This document shows, piece after piece, positions 41,952 to 49,863 of a stretch of 64,000 nucleotides of DNA; position 1 is the stretch's first letter, and each line of letters starts with the position of its first letter. Both the position numbers and the translations under genes were made by a program. A model generated the notes under the pieces. The model ran no database searches. It saw only the letters and a program-made list of their open reading frames with translations, and was not told where the DNA came from. The DNA comes from Actinoplanes couchii (GTDB lineage: Bacteria > Actinomycetota > Actinomycetes > Mycobacteriales > Micromonosporaceae), in contig NZ_BOMG01000044.1 in the NCBI RefSeq assembly GCF_016862075.1, positions 239,154-303,153 on the forward strand, written 5' to 3'.

Positions 41952-42060
41952 CGCGACCCGCGGCTTCCGCAACGCGCTGCTTCCGCGACCCGCGGCTTCT
42001 GCAACGCGCCGCTTCCGCGACCCGCGGCTTCCGCAACGCGTGGCTTTCGCGACCCGCCGG
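41952..42060. repeat. 32-bp tandem repeat, about 3.4 copies
   Basis: Units start at 41952, 41984, 42016 and 42048 (partial). Each begins CGCGACCCGCGGCTTC and contains a GCAACGCG core; copies differ at 1-4 positions. Related diverged sequence extends to about 41925. Non-coding in appearance. Confidence 0.85.
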
Positions 42061-42235
42061 CCACGGCGATCCCTCGGCCGGCAAGCCGCCGGTTCGCTGA
42101 TCGACGTCGCCTTCCGGCTCGCCGCCGTCCGATCCGCTGACCTTGCGCACCCTCACGGTTCGCGAACATCCGGCCTGCTCAGGCCATCCGATCGTGCACC
42201 TTGCGGGTAACGCCGTCCTTCGACTCGCGGCCGCC

Positions 42236-42525
42236 CGGTTCACCAGACCCGTTGGGCCCGCTCGCCCGGCTCACCAGACCCGTAGGGTCCGGCTCACCAG
42301 CCCGCGAGGTCCGGCCTGCCTGGCTCACCAAGCCCGTCGGGTTCGGCTTCACCAAGCCCTTAGGATCCGGCCTGCCCGGCTCACCGAGCCCGTAGGATCC
42401 GGCCTGCCCGGCTCGCCAAGCCCATAGGACCCGGCTAGCCCGGCTCACCAAACCCGCGAGGTCCGGCCTGCCCGGCTCACGAAACCCGGAGGGCCCGCTT
42501 GCCCGGCTCACCGGCCCGTGGCCCG
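42236..42525. repeat. Degenerate repeat of about 25-40 bp, roughly nine copies
   Basis: Variants of CGGCTCACCAAGCCCGTAGG followed by ATCCGGCCTGCC recur with changing spacing. ORFs through it are low-complexity and change frame between copies, so coding is not supported. The unit resembles the CCAGGCCGGTCCGC-type repeats at 44.3 kb in composition but is not identical. Confidence 0.75.
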
Positions 42526-44319
42526 CTTGCTGTCCGGCTCGCGTGCCTTGTCGGTCGTGGATCCTATGGTCCGCGGCCTTCCAGCCACCGCTTTGCGGCC
42601 TTCAGCCATTGCCTAGCGACCTTCCAGCCGCCGCTTCGCGGCTTTCCAGCCGCCGCTTCGCGGCTTTCCAGTCATTGCGAAACTTTCGGCAACGGCCACG
42701 CGGCTCACGCGAACCTTGTCGCCACGGCTGTCAGGCTCTCGCGAACCTTCCGGTCGTTACGGCCCGGCTTGCGGGTTCCGGCTGTCCGGCCCTCGCGGGC
42801 CTTCGGCCCTGGCCAGTCGACCTTGCGGTCTGCTGGTCCGTCGCGGGCTTTCGGCTCGGCGGGCTCGGCCTTCCGGGACATTGACCGGCTGATCGGCGGG
42901 TGATGTCGCCGGATCTCTCGCGGTGGCCATTTCGCCGGTGTCCGCGATCGGTCCTGCTGATCATCCGCCGGCCGGTGCTGGCGTCCGGTTCCGTCGGCTC
43001 GCGCCGATCGTCGCCGGATCCGGCATCACCGGGACTCGTCACTTCCGGTTCGGCTCGGTGCCGTCTCACCCGGTCGTGTCGAAATCCTCGGACACCTGGG
43101 CTCCCCGGTCGCCTCTCAGCTTCCGGCGGCCGACGCCCACGACACCGTCGCCGTCAGCACGTGCCGACAGTTTCCGGGCCGGAGCTTCGGCCGGCAGCGC
43201 TGCCCGATGATCGCCATCCGGCGATCCGTGCAACGTTTCCCTGCGTAGCCACGCCATCGTGGTCGTCCCAACGAACGGGAACGCTCGTTACCGTCAGTGG
43301 GATATCCGGTCGTCTTGAACGGCTGTCGCCACCCGAGACCCCGGCGATCCCGTTTCCGGCTCGGATCGCCCCGTCGTCGAACCGCCCGGTAGGCCGCTCG
43401 AATCAGGAGTATGTGGAGTTGTGGGGTTGACCGCCGGTATGTCGCGCCGTCGGCCACGCGGTCAGCGGCCGACGGAGGCATCGCCTGAGCGGCTGACCGC
43501 CCAAGTGATGCCGTAATGTAATGCGATCTATGTTGTGCCTGTTGCATGCGATGGTCGAACAAACCTTGTGTAACGCGAGGTTAGGTCGCAAGCACCGCTT
43601 CGGTCAAGGACTCATGATTCGGCAGCGGATGGGACGTACGGCACAGACTTCCTTACGCCCAGCTCACGATCCCACAGGACATTCCAGACGTACCGTGCGA
43701 TCACGCCGTGCCATCGCCACCCTCACCATTATCGCCACCGCCACCGCCGCCCTCACGCGCGACACGGAGCGTGACAGACACCGACAGTAACGGAACCTAT
43801 CGACCATCCCGCCTGCTCAATCACCGAGTGATACCCACCGAATAGGTGCCAGAGGAACAATCCTCACATCACAACTATATCGGCGCTCCCGAACCCCCCA
43901 CCCCGACAACCGTCATCCGGTACGGGTAACCAAGCCCACAATCGGGTTAAGCCGCCCGAGTGACCACCACCAGCGAACCAGGCGACGCCGACCACTGAGC
44001 CCGGGCCCGGAGCCAACCAGCCCACCGCCCCGAAATCCACCAAACATCCAGCAGATTCACAGCACCACCGAGCGACCTGAACCCAACCACCTCAGCCGGA
44101 GGAAACCTCCCGACCACAGATGATCAGGGCCGCCGGACCAGGCACACCATCCAGGCGAGACCCCCAAGGGCCAAGCTCGAGCCGAAGCATACGAAGTAGC
44201 AGCCAGCACATTCACCCGGGCCGCGTTCCACCGAAGGATCGCAAAGCCAACGCCTGACCAGGAGCGTCCCACCCGTCACACCACTGCCACGGATCCGCCA
44301 TAACCAGGCCGGTCCGCCA
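42526..44319. other. Long region without a supported gene
   Basis: At 42620-42680 a 22-bp unit (TTCCAGCCGCCGCTTCGCGG) occurs at least twice. From 42900 to 43500 the DNA is GC-rich without codon-position bias that I can see. From 43500 to 43620 there is a noticeably AT-richer island (TAATGTAATGCGATCTATGT) that could be a promoter or foreign scrap. An 89-codon ORF at 43521-43790 starts inside it but has no family signal or RBS and is not called. Confidence 0.5.
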
Positions 44320-44560
44320 CAACCAAGTCGATCCGCTTCGACCAGGCCGGTCCGCTGAAACCGGGAAGGCTCGCTTCCCAGGGTCGATCCGCTTCCACAG
44401 GGTCGACCTGCTGCAACCAGGCTGGCCGCTTCCACAGGGTCGACCTGGTTCCTCAGAGTCGGCCCGCCTCGCCCAGGCCGGTCCGCTTCAGCCAGGCCGG
44501 TCCGCTTCGATCAGGACGGCCTGCTTCGACCAAGCTGGCCTGCCGCGACCAGATCGGACA
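44320..44560. repeat. Degenerate repeat of about 20-25 bp
   Basis: About ten variants of CCAGGCCGGTCCGCTTC(A/G)A lie in a row, including a pair with CTTCCACAGGGTCGACCTG. It ends just before the VTC gene remnant. Confidence 0.75.
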
Positions 44561-44569
44561 GCTACACGG

Positions 44570-44680
44570 CGGATCGGCCGCCGCTCATACTGGGAGAAGA
44601 TCGAGGGGCTGAAGTTCCGGCGCAAACTGCGGGTCCGGCACTACGGGGACCGCACGAACGGCGAGCAGCGCGCCATACAG
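44570..44680 (+). pseudogene. Remnant of a VTC-type polyphosphate polymerase gene
   Basis: In one frame from 44570 the DNA encodes RRSYWEKIEGLKFRRKLRVR, then HYGD. This closely resembles the conserved core of VTC-domain polyphosphate polymerases (...YWEKVEGLKFRRKLRIRHYG...). The match covers only about 28 codons. Upstream sequence is degenerate repeat and downstream (NGEQRAIQ...) loses the family pattern, so this is a relic, not a gene. The repeats may have replaced the rest. Confidence 0.55.
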
Positions 44681-44751
44681 CCACACGGCGCCGATTGCGA
44701 TGCCCGCGCCGCATCGGCGCATTGATCGGGCGCCGGTGTGACCGATCCGGG

Positions 44752-45894
44752 TCAGAGGCCGGTGGTGTCGTCGGCCAAAGCGTCGGGGTCGATCGCATCG
44801 GCGAACTCCGCCGCCTCGGCGTCCCTGGCCGCCAGTGCGTCCTTCACCGCCCTGATCGCGATGCCGGCTGGGTAGCCCTTGCGAGCGAGCATCGCCACCA
44901 GCCTGCGGAAGATCGCATCCGGCTCGCCCCGCGCGGTACGCAACTTCCGATCGACGAGCGCCCGCGCCGCAGCGGCCTCCGCTTCCTCGTCGACCACTTC
45001 CAGAGCCTCGTCGGCCACCTCGGCATCGACACCGCGCTGCCGCAGCTCGTTGGCGAGCGCCCGTCGCGCCAGTCCTCGCCCGTGATGCCGGCTGGAGACC
45101 CAGGCCCGCGCAAAGGCGGCGTCATCGATGATCCCGACCTCGTCGTACCGATCGAGAACCTCGGCGATCACCTCTTCGGAGATCTCTTTACGAACCAGAA
45201 CCTTCGCCAGCTCCGCCCGGGTCCGCGGCCGAACCGCGAGCTGCCGCAGACAGATCTCCCTGGCGACTTCCGACTCACTACGCGGCGGCTCGTTCCGCCC
45301 AGCCGCACCCTGCCCACGGCCCGCAGCACCCTGCCCACGCTCAGCCGAGCCCTGCCCGCGCTCAGAACCCCGCCGCCGGCCCGAACGCCCCCGACCGCCG
45401 CCAGAGGCCCCGTCGTCCCACCCCGAGGACCCGCCACCAAGCGGATACCCCCCACGCTCAACAGCCGCACCGCCGAGCGGATACCCCCCACGGTCAACGG
45501 TCCCGCCGCCCAACGGGTAACCGCCGCGATCGATGGCTCCACCACCAAGCGGATACCCACCGCGATCGACGGTTCCACCACCCAGCGGGTAACCGCCACC
45601 GGCAGGCCCATTACCACTCAGGTAGCCACCGCTGTCATCGGCAGACCCATCGTCACTCGGATAGCCACCGCCAGACCTGTCGTCGCCGGGGAAGCTGCCG
45701 TCCGGCCCGTCGTCGCTGGGGAAGCCGCTGTCCGGGAATGACCCGTCGGTGGGGGCCGGGTAGCCACGGCTGCCGCGGCGCGTTCCCGCGCGCCGCGGTT
45801 CGTCCGTGTCGTCGCCCGGTGGCATGCCGGTGCCGGCTCGGGGCGGAATGGCATCCCATCCACGCCCCGAGCGTGCACCACGTCGTCCGGCCAT
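44752..45894 (-). CDS. recX: RecX with long repetitive N-terminal extension
   Basis: A 380-residue protein; typical RecX proteins are 150-200. The RecX domain is the C-terminal half (about 205-365): REICLRQLAVRPRTRAELAKVL, YDEVGIIDDAAFARAWVSSR, LARRALANELRQRGVD, RRLVAMLARKGYP. RecX inhibits RecA filaments. The first 200 residues are Gly/Asp/Ser-rich and include five units of GGYPLGGGTVDR and a GQGAAGR repeat. The start ATG at 45894 lies 14 bp after the recA stop, as expected for a recA-recX operon. The extension is probably disordered. Confidence 0.9.
   Translation of the reverse strand: MAGRRGARSGRGWDAIPPRAGTGMPPGDDTDEPRRAGTRRGSRGYPAPTDGSFPDSGFPSDDGPDGSFPGDDRSGGGYPSDDGSADDSGGYLSGNGPAGGGYPLGGGTVDRGGYPLGGGAIDRGGYPLGGGTVDRGGYPLGGAAVERGGYPLGGGSSGWDDGASGGGRGRSGRRRGSERGQGSAERGQGAAGRGQGAAGRNEPPRSESEVAREICLRQLAVRPRTRAELAKVLVRKEISEEVIAEVLDRYDEVGIIDDAAFARAWVSSRHHGRGLARRALANELRQRGVDAEVADEALEVVDEEAEAAAARALVDRKLRTARGEPDAIFRRLVAMLARKGYPAGIAIRAVKDALAARDAEAAEFADAIDPDALADDTTGL
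45431..45604. repeat. 36-bp coding tandem repeat in recX
   Basis: About five 36-bp units encode GGYPLGGG(T/A)(V/I)(D/E)R on the minus strand. The DNA identity between units is high enough for slippage to change copy number. Confidence 0.85.
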
Positions 45895-45908
45895 CGCGGG
45901 TTACCGGA

Positions 45909-46961
45909 TCAGAAGTCGACCGGCGGCAGCTCGGGCCCACCGGCGGCATCGCCGGCGCCGGCCTGGCCGACACCGAGCTTCTCCAGGATCTTCTTCTCGA
46001 TCTCGGCGGCGACGTCCGGGTTCTCCTTGAGGAACTCCCGGGCCTTCTCCTTGCCCTGACCGAGCTGGTCGCCGTCGTACGTGTACCACGCACCGGACTT
46101 GCGGATGATGCTCTGCTCGACACCGACGTCGATGAGCGACCCCTCACGGGAGATGCCCTTGCCGTACATGATGTCGAACTCGGCCTGCTTGAACGGCGCG
46201 GCCACCTTGTTCTTGACGACCTTGACCCTGGTCCGGTTGCCGATGACGTCGGTGCCGTCCTTCAGGGCCTCGATGCGCCGGACGTCGAGACGCACCGACG
46301 AGTAGAACTTCAGCGCGCGGCCACCGGTCGTGGTCTCGGGCGAGCCGAACATGACACCGATCTTCTCGCGGAGCTGGTTGATGAAGATCGCGGTGGTGCC
46401 CGAGTTGTTCAGGATGCCGGTGATCTTCCGGAGCGCCTGGCTCATCAGACGGGCCTGGAGACCGACGTGGCTGTCGCCCATCTCACCCTCGATCTCGGCA
46501 CGGGGCACGAGCGCCGCCACCGAGTCGATGACGATGATGTCGAGGGCGCCGGAGCGGATCAGCATGTCCGCGATCTCGAGGGCCTGCTCACCGGTGTCCG
46601 GCTGGGAGACCAGCAGGGCGTCGGTGTCGACACCGAGCGCCCGCGCGTAGTCCGGGTCGAGGGCGTGCTCGGCGTCGATGAACGCCGCGAGACCGCCCGC
46701 CTTCTGCGCGTTGGCCACCGCGTGCAGGGCGACCGTCGTCTTACCGCTCGACTCGGGACCGTAGACCTCGATGACCCGGCCGCGCGGCAGACCGCCGACG
46801 CCGAGCGCCACATCGAGGGCGATGGAGCTGGTGGGGATGACGGCCATCTGCTGGACCGGCCGCTCCCCGAGCCGCATCACCGAACCCTTGCCGAACTGCT
46901 TGTCGATCTGTGCCAGCGCCAGTTCGAGCGCCTTCTCCCGATCAGGTGTCCCTGCCGCCAT
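45909..46961 (-). CDS. recA: Recombinase RecA
   Basis: A 350-residue protein. Walker A is GPESSGKTT (about 66-74), loop 2 region GGRALKFYSSVRLDVRR, and MGDSHVGLQARLMSQALRK is present. A short variable C-terminus ends GGPELPPVDF. It forms filaments on ssDNA, drives recombination and triggers LexA cleavage. ATG 46961 is preferred for the family N-terminus AAGTPDREKALELALAQID; longer in-frame starts run into the promoter. Two LexA boxes lie about 140-190 bp upstream. recX follows. Confidence 0.98.
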   Translation of the reverse strand: MAAGTPDREKALELALAQIDKQFGKGSVMRLGERPVQQMAVIPTSSIALDVALGVGGLPRGRVIEVYGPESSGKTTVALHAVANAQKAGGLAAFIDAEHALDPDYARALGVDTDALLVSQPDTGEQALEIADMLIRSGALDIIVIDSVAALVPRAEIEGEMGDSHVGLQARLMSQALRKITGILNNSGTTAIFINQLREKIGVMFGSPETTTGGRALKFYSSVRLDVRRIEALKDGTDVIGNRTRVKVVKNKVAAPFKQAEFDIMYGKGISREGSLIDVGVEQSIIRKSGAWYTYDGDQLGQGKEKAREFLKENPDVAAEIEKKILEKLGVGQAGAGDAAGGPELPPVDF

Positions 46962-47071
46962 TCCCGCCACCCCTGTATTCGACTTCGCGTTCTTCGTCGA
47001 CGAGCTTTTATTCACCACGGACGCCACGGTAGGCGAGGGGTACGACAAAAATCCTCCGCCCCGTCGTGTGC

Positions 47072-47098
47072 TGTGGATGACTGAGCCGCTGTGGACAA
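47072..47098. promoter_or_regulatory. Two DnaA-box-like 9-mers upstream of recA
   Basis: TGTGGATGA (47072-47080) and TGTGGACAA (47090-47098) lie in the recA leader. The second is the exact complement of the high-GC actinobacterial box TTGTCCACA. Same orientation as those upstream of nrdR. Confidence 0.4.
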
Positions 47099-47102
47099 TA
47101 GC

Positions 47103-47116
47103 CGAACACCTGTACG
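47103..47116. promoter_or_regulatory. LexA box 1 upstream of recA
   Basis: CGAACACCTGTACG matches CGAAC-N4-GTTCG with one mismatch, about 140 bp before the recA ATG. Confidence 0.65.
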
Positions 47117-47134
47117 ACTATCGACCGACACGCC

Positions 47135-47148
47135 AGAACAGGTGTTCC
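47135..47148. promoter_or_regulatory. LexA box 2 upstream of recA
   Basis: AGAACAGGTGTTCC contains a perfect GAAC-N4-GTTC core. It lies 9 bp beyond the DUF3046 stop and 32 bp from box 1, suggesting paired LexA binding over the recA promoter. Confidence 0.75.
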
Positions 47149-47156
47149 AAAGCAGC

Positions 47157-47357
47157 TCAGCGTAGTTGCGAGGGCACCCGATCGGGATAAGCCGCGACCA
47201 CCGCGCGCCAAATAGTGACGGTTTCGATACCGTGAGCTATCGCACCGTCGATCGTCCGGCCGCCCAGTTCCGTGAAGGCATGGTCGGCCGCGATGCTGCG
47301 GGCGTAGGCGGGCCCGAAGCTCTGCTCCAGTCGTTCCCAAAAATCTGTCAACCGCAC
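47157..47357 (-). CDS. DUF3046 protein
   Basis: A 66-residue protein with the DUF3046 pattern: RLTDFWERLEQSFGPAYA, ARSIAADHAFTELGGRTI, and W-R-A-V near the end. This small gene lies directly upstream of recA in many actinobacteria; its function is unknown. GTG 47357 fits the family start. It ends before the LexA boxes, so recA has its own SOS promoter. Confidence 0.9.
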   Translation of the reverse strand: MRLTDFWERLEQSFGPAYARSIAADHAFTELGGRTIDGAIAHGIETVTIWRAVVAAYPDRVPSQLR

Positions 47358-47736
47358 CGGAGAAGGGTACCCACGGACGACCTTGCGGTGCCGTACCCGC
47401 AAATCGCCCTGGGGTCTCACCGGCCAATCACCCGGAACCGGCCGCCCGGCGTCTCCCGCGCCGGCCTCCGGCTCTGGAACCGCCCGCCCGGCGGCCTCAT
47501 CAGCACCGGCCCACGGCGAAGGAGCCGACCGGCCGGTCGGGGCCCCCGATGTCGGCCTCGGGTCAGGAAGGAGGTCGGCATCAGGCCAGGAAGGAAGACG
47601 ACTCCGGGTCGGGACGGAAGGCGACTCCGGGTCGGGTCGGAAGGCGGCTTCGGGCCGGGACGGAAATCGGCTTCGGGTCAGGAGGCCGGATGCCCGGCCG
47701 CCCCCGGGCGCGGCGGCGCGGCCGCGCGACCTTGTC
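47358..47736. repeat. Repeat-rich spacer between DUF3046 and udgX
   Basis: No gene is supported. Between about 47560 and 47690 an approximately 22-bp unit like GGAAGGCGACTCCGGGTCGG recurs six or more times with substitutions. ORFs across it are low-complexity on both strands. Confidence 0.65.
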
Positions 47737-48399
47737 TCAGGCGACCGCCCGGGCGGCGATCCGAAGATCATCGACGAGCCCGCGGTACGCCTCCTCACGG
47801 TCGTCCGCCCGCAGCACCGCGGACGGATGGATCGTGGCGAGCGCCTGGATGTCGGCCACCGGAAAGTCCTCCGGGTGCTGCGCGGACGCCGGCCACGGCA
47901 TGAGCTGGCCCCGCGCCCGGGTCACCCGGAACGACGGGCCGAGCAGCGCCTTCCCCGCGGTGGCTCCGAGGATCACCACCAGCTCCGGCTTGAGCAGCGA
48001 GAACTCGGCCACCAGCCATGGCCGGCACGAGGTGATGTGGGCCGGCCCGGGAGTCTGATGGATCCGGCGGCTGCCCCGCGACTCGAAGCGGAAGTGTTTC
48101 ACGGCATTGGTGATGTACAACTCGGCCGGATCGATCCCGGCGTCGTCCACAGCCTCCCGGAGCAGGCGCCCGGCCGGGCCGACGAAGGGCAAACCCCGCT
48201 GGTCCTCGATGTCGCCCGGCTGCTCGCCCACGAAAACGATTCGCGCGTCCGGCGCGCCCCGGCCGAACACCGTCTGGGTCGCGTCCCGATGCAGCTCACA
48301 GCCGTGACAGTCCGCCGCTGACGACTTCAGTTCATCAATACTCCGAGGGTGCGGCGGCACCCACTGCTGCGCGCCGGCCGGCGCTTCGGTCCATGACAT
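47737..48399 (-). CDS. udgX: UdgX-type uracil-DNA glycosylase
   Basis: A 220-residue protein. Motif GEQPGDIEDQRGLPFVGPAG is the UdgX form of the glycosylase active site. The distinctive loop SRGSRRIHQTP carries the His (residue 114) that in Mycobacterium smegmatis UdgX forms a covalent bond with the excised site on DNA. Cysteines at 31, 34 and 125 fit the iron-sulfur site. HPSAVLR is the second catalytic motif. It recognises uracil in DNA; its suicide-type cross-linking is established for the family and inferred here. Location next to the recA region fits a repair role. Confidence 0.88.
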   Translation of the reverse strand: MSWTEAPAGAQQWVPPHPRSIDELKSSAADCHGCELHRDATQTVFGRGAPDARIVFVGEQPGDIEDQRGLPFVGPAGRLLREAVDDAGIDPAELYITNAVKHFRFESRGSRRIHQTPGPAHITSCRPWLVAEFSLLKPELVVILGATAGKALLGPSFRVTRARGQLMPWPASAQHPEDFPVADIQALATIHPSAVLRADDREEAYRGLVDDLRIAARAVA

Positions 48400-48463
48400 C
48401 GCACTGTTCTACCCCTCCCCTACGACAAAATGTGCCCGGGATGCCCCGTCCGATGTACCCACC

Positions 48464-49810
48464 TCATCGCATCGGATGAGTGACGCCGGCCGGATTGACC
48501 GCAATGGCGATCGCCGCGGCCAGGTCGGCCGCCTCCCCGCTCTCCAGGGTGCTGATCGTCACCCGGATCCCCGGTGGGGAGTCGATCCGGAAGATCGCCC
48601 CGGGCGCCACCGCCCAGCCCCGGTCACGGAGCGCAGCGACGGCCTGGGTCTCGTCCGGAACCGGAACCCAGACGTTGATGCCGGTGTCGCCGTGCGCCTC
48701 GACGCCCACGGCCCGCAGCGCCTCCCGCAGCTCACGACGGCGCTCGCCGTAGACCCGCGCGGCCCCCGCCACCCGGCCGGTCACCTCCTTGTCCTGCCAC
48801 AACCACAGCAGCAGCCGCTGGAGCACGGTGGAGACCCAGCCCATGCCGATGCGCATCCGCCCCGCGACGCGGGCCACGGTGGTCTCGTCGCCCACGAGCA
48901 CGGCGATGCGCAGATCGGGGCCGAAGGGCTTGGAGGCGGACCGGACGAAGGCCCAGGAACCCGTCACCGGGCCGATGCAGTGCGCCTCCCGCTCGGCCAG
49001 CTCGGCAGCGTGATCGTCCTCGATGACCAGCACGCCGGGGTGGGCGCTCAGCAGGCTCCGGAGCCGCCCGGCCCGCTCGGCGCTCACCGCGGCCCCGGTC
49101 GGATTCTGCGCCCGGACCGTGACGATCACGGCGCGGGCGCCGGCCCGCAGCGCGGACTCCAGGGCCACCGGGTCGGGGCCGGCCCGGTCGACGGCCACCG
49201 GCAGGACCCGCAGGCCCAGGGCGGCGAGCAGGTCGATCACGCCGGCCCAGCCGGGATCCTCAACCGCGACGGCGTCACCCGGGCGCAGATGCGCGACGAG
49301 CACCCGCTCGATCGAGTCGAGCGCCCCCGACGTCACCACCAGCTCCGCGCCGTCGACCGGCACGCCCTCGGCGATCAGGCGGGGGCGCGCGGCGTCGACC
49401 AGCTCCGGCATGGTGACCGCGGACGTGTAGCCCTGCGGTGGGATCTCGGCGGCCCCCGCGGCGGTCAGCGCGGGGGCCAAGGGTGGCAGGAGCCGCACGT
49501 CGGGCTCGCCGGAGGAGAGATCGCGCAGATGGGACGGCACCGGGGCGCGTGAGCCGGCCCGTGACACGGCGACCGCCGGGCGGGAGCGGACGCGGGTGCC
49601 GCGACGGCCCTCGGTCTCGATCACCCCGCGCTGGCGCAGCTCCTGATAGGCCTTCGCGACCGTCGCGGGACTGACGTGCAGAGAGCCCGCGAGGACACGG
49701 ACCGAGGGAAGCGCGGCGCCGGCGATCCAGTCGCCCCGGACGATGCCCGACTCGATGCTGGCCGAAATCTCGGCGGCGCTGTCTCCGCTGACCTGATACT
49801 GTTCTGCCAC
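48464..49810 (-). CDS. MocR/PdxR-type GntR-aminotransferase regulator
   Basis: A 448-residue fusion. Residues 1-75 are a GntR winged HTH (GALPSVRVLAGSLHVSPATVAKAY). The remainder is a fold-type I aminotransferase-like effector domain with VTSGALDSIERV, EDPGWAGVIDLL and the putative PLP-lysine segment RSASKPFGPDLRIAV. MocR proteins sense pyridoxal phosphate or an amino compound. It diverges from the flavin-barrel/GNAT and LysE genes across a 53-bp gap with a palindrome, so it most likely controls them. Confidence 0.9.
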   Translation of the reverse strand: MAEQYQVSGDSAAEISASIESGIVRGDWIAGAALPSVRVLAGSLHVSPATVAKAYQELRQRGVIETEGRRGTRVRSRPAVAVSRAGSRAPVPSHLRDLSSGEPDVRLLPPLAPALTAAGAAEIPPQGYTSAVTMPELVDAARPRLIAEGVPVDGAELVVTSGALDSIERVLVAHLRPGDAVAVEDPGWAGVIDLLAALGLRVLPVAVDRAGPDPVALESALRAGARAVIVTVRAQNPTGAAVSAERAGRLRSLLSAHPGVLVIEDDHAAELAEREAHCIGPVTGSWAFVRSASKPFGPDLRIAVLVGDETTVARVAGRMRIGMGWVSTVLQRLLLWLWQDKEVTGRVAGAARVYGERRRELREALRAVGVEAHGDTGINVWVPVPDETQAVAALRDRGWAVAPGAIFRIDSPPGIRVTISTLESGEAADLAAAIAIAVNPAGVTHPMR

Positions 49811-49820
49811 AGGAGCGATT

Positions 49821-49834
49821 CTGTACTAGTACAG
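49821..49834. promoter_or_regulatory. Palindromic operator between the MocR gene and its divergent neighbours
   Basis: CTGTACTAGTACAG is a perfect 14-bp palindrome in the 53-bp intergenic space, 10 bp from the regulator start and 29 bp from the target gene. GntR-family operators commonly have GTAC..GTAC half-sites. Both promoters must overlap it. Confidence 0.7.
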
Positions 49835-49863
49835 CGACCGGCGCAACCCCGGGAAGGCCCCCG

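Noticed and set aside
41952..42525. CRISPR array
   Set aside because: The units are degenerate and contiguous; there are no constant repeats separated by unique spacers and no cas genes.
42900..43430. Possible 176-residue protein
   Set aside because: Ser/Pro/Arg-rich frame with no RBS, no homology pattern and no consistent GC3 bias.
43521..43790. Possible 89-residue protein in the AT-richer island
   Set aside because: Start lies in AT-rich DNA without a Shine-Dalgarno and the C-terminal half is simple Ala/Thr sequence; evidence too weak to call.
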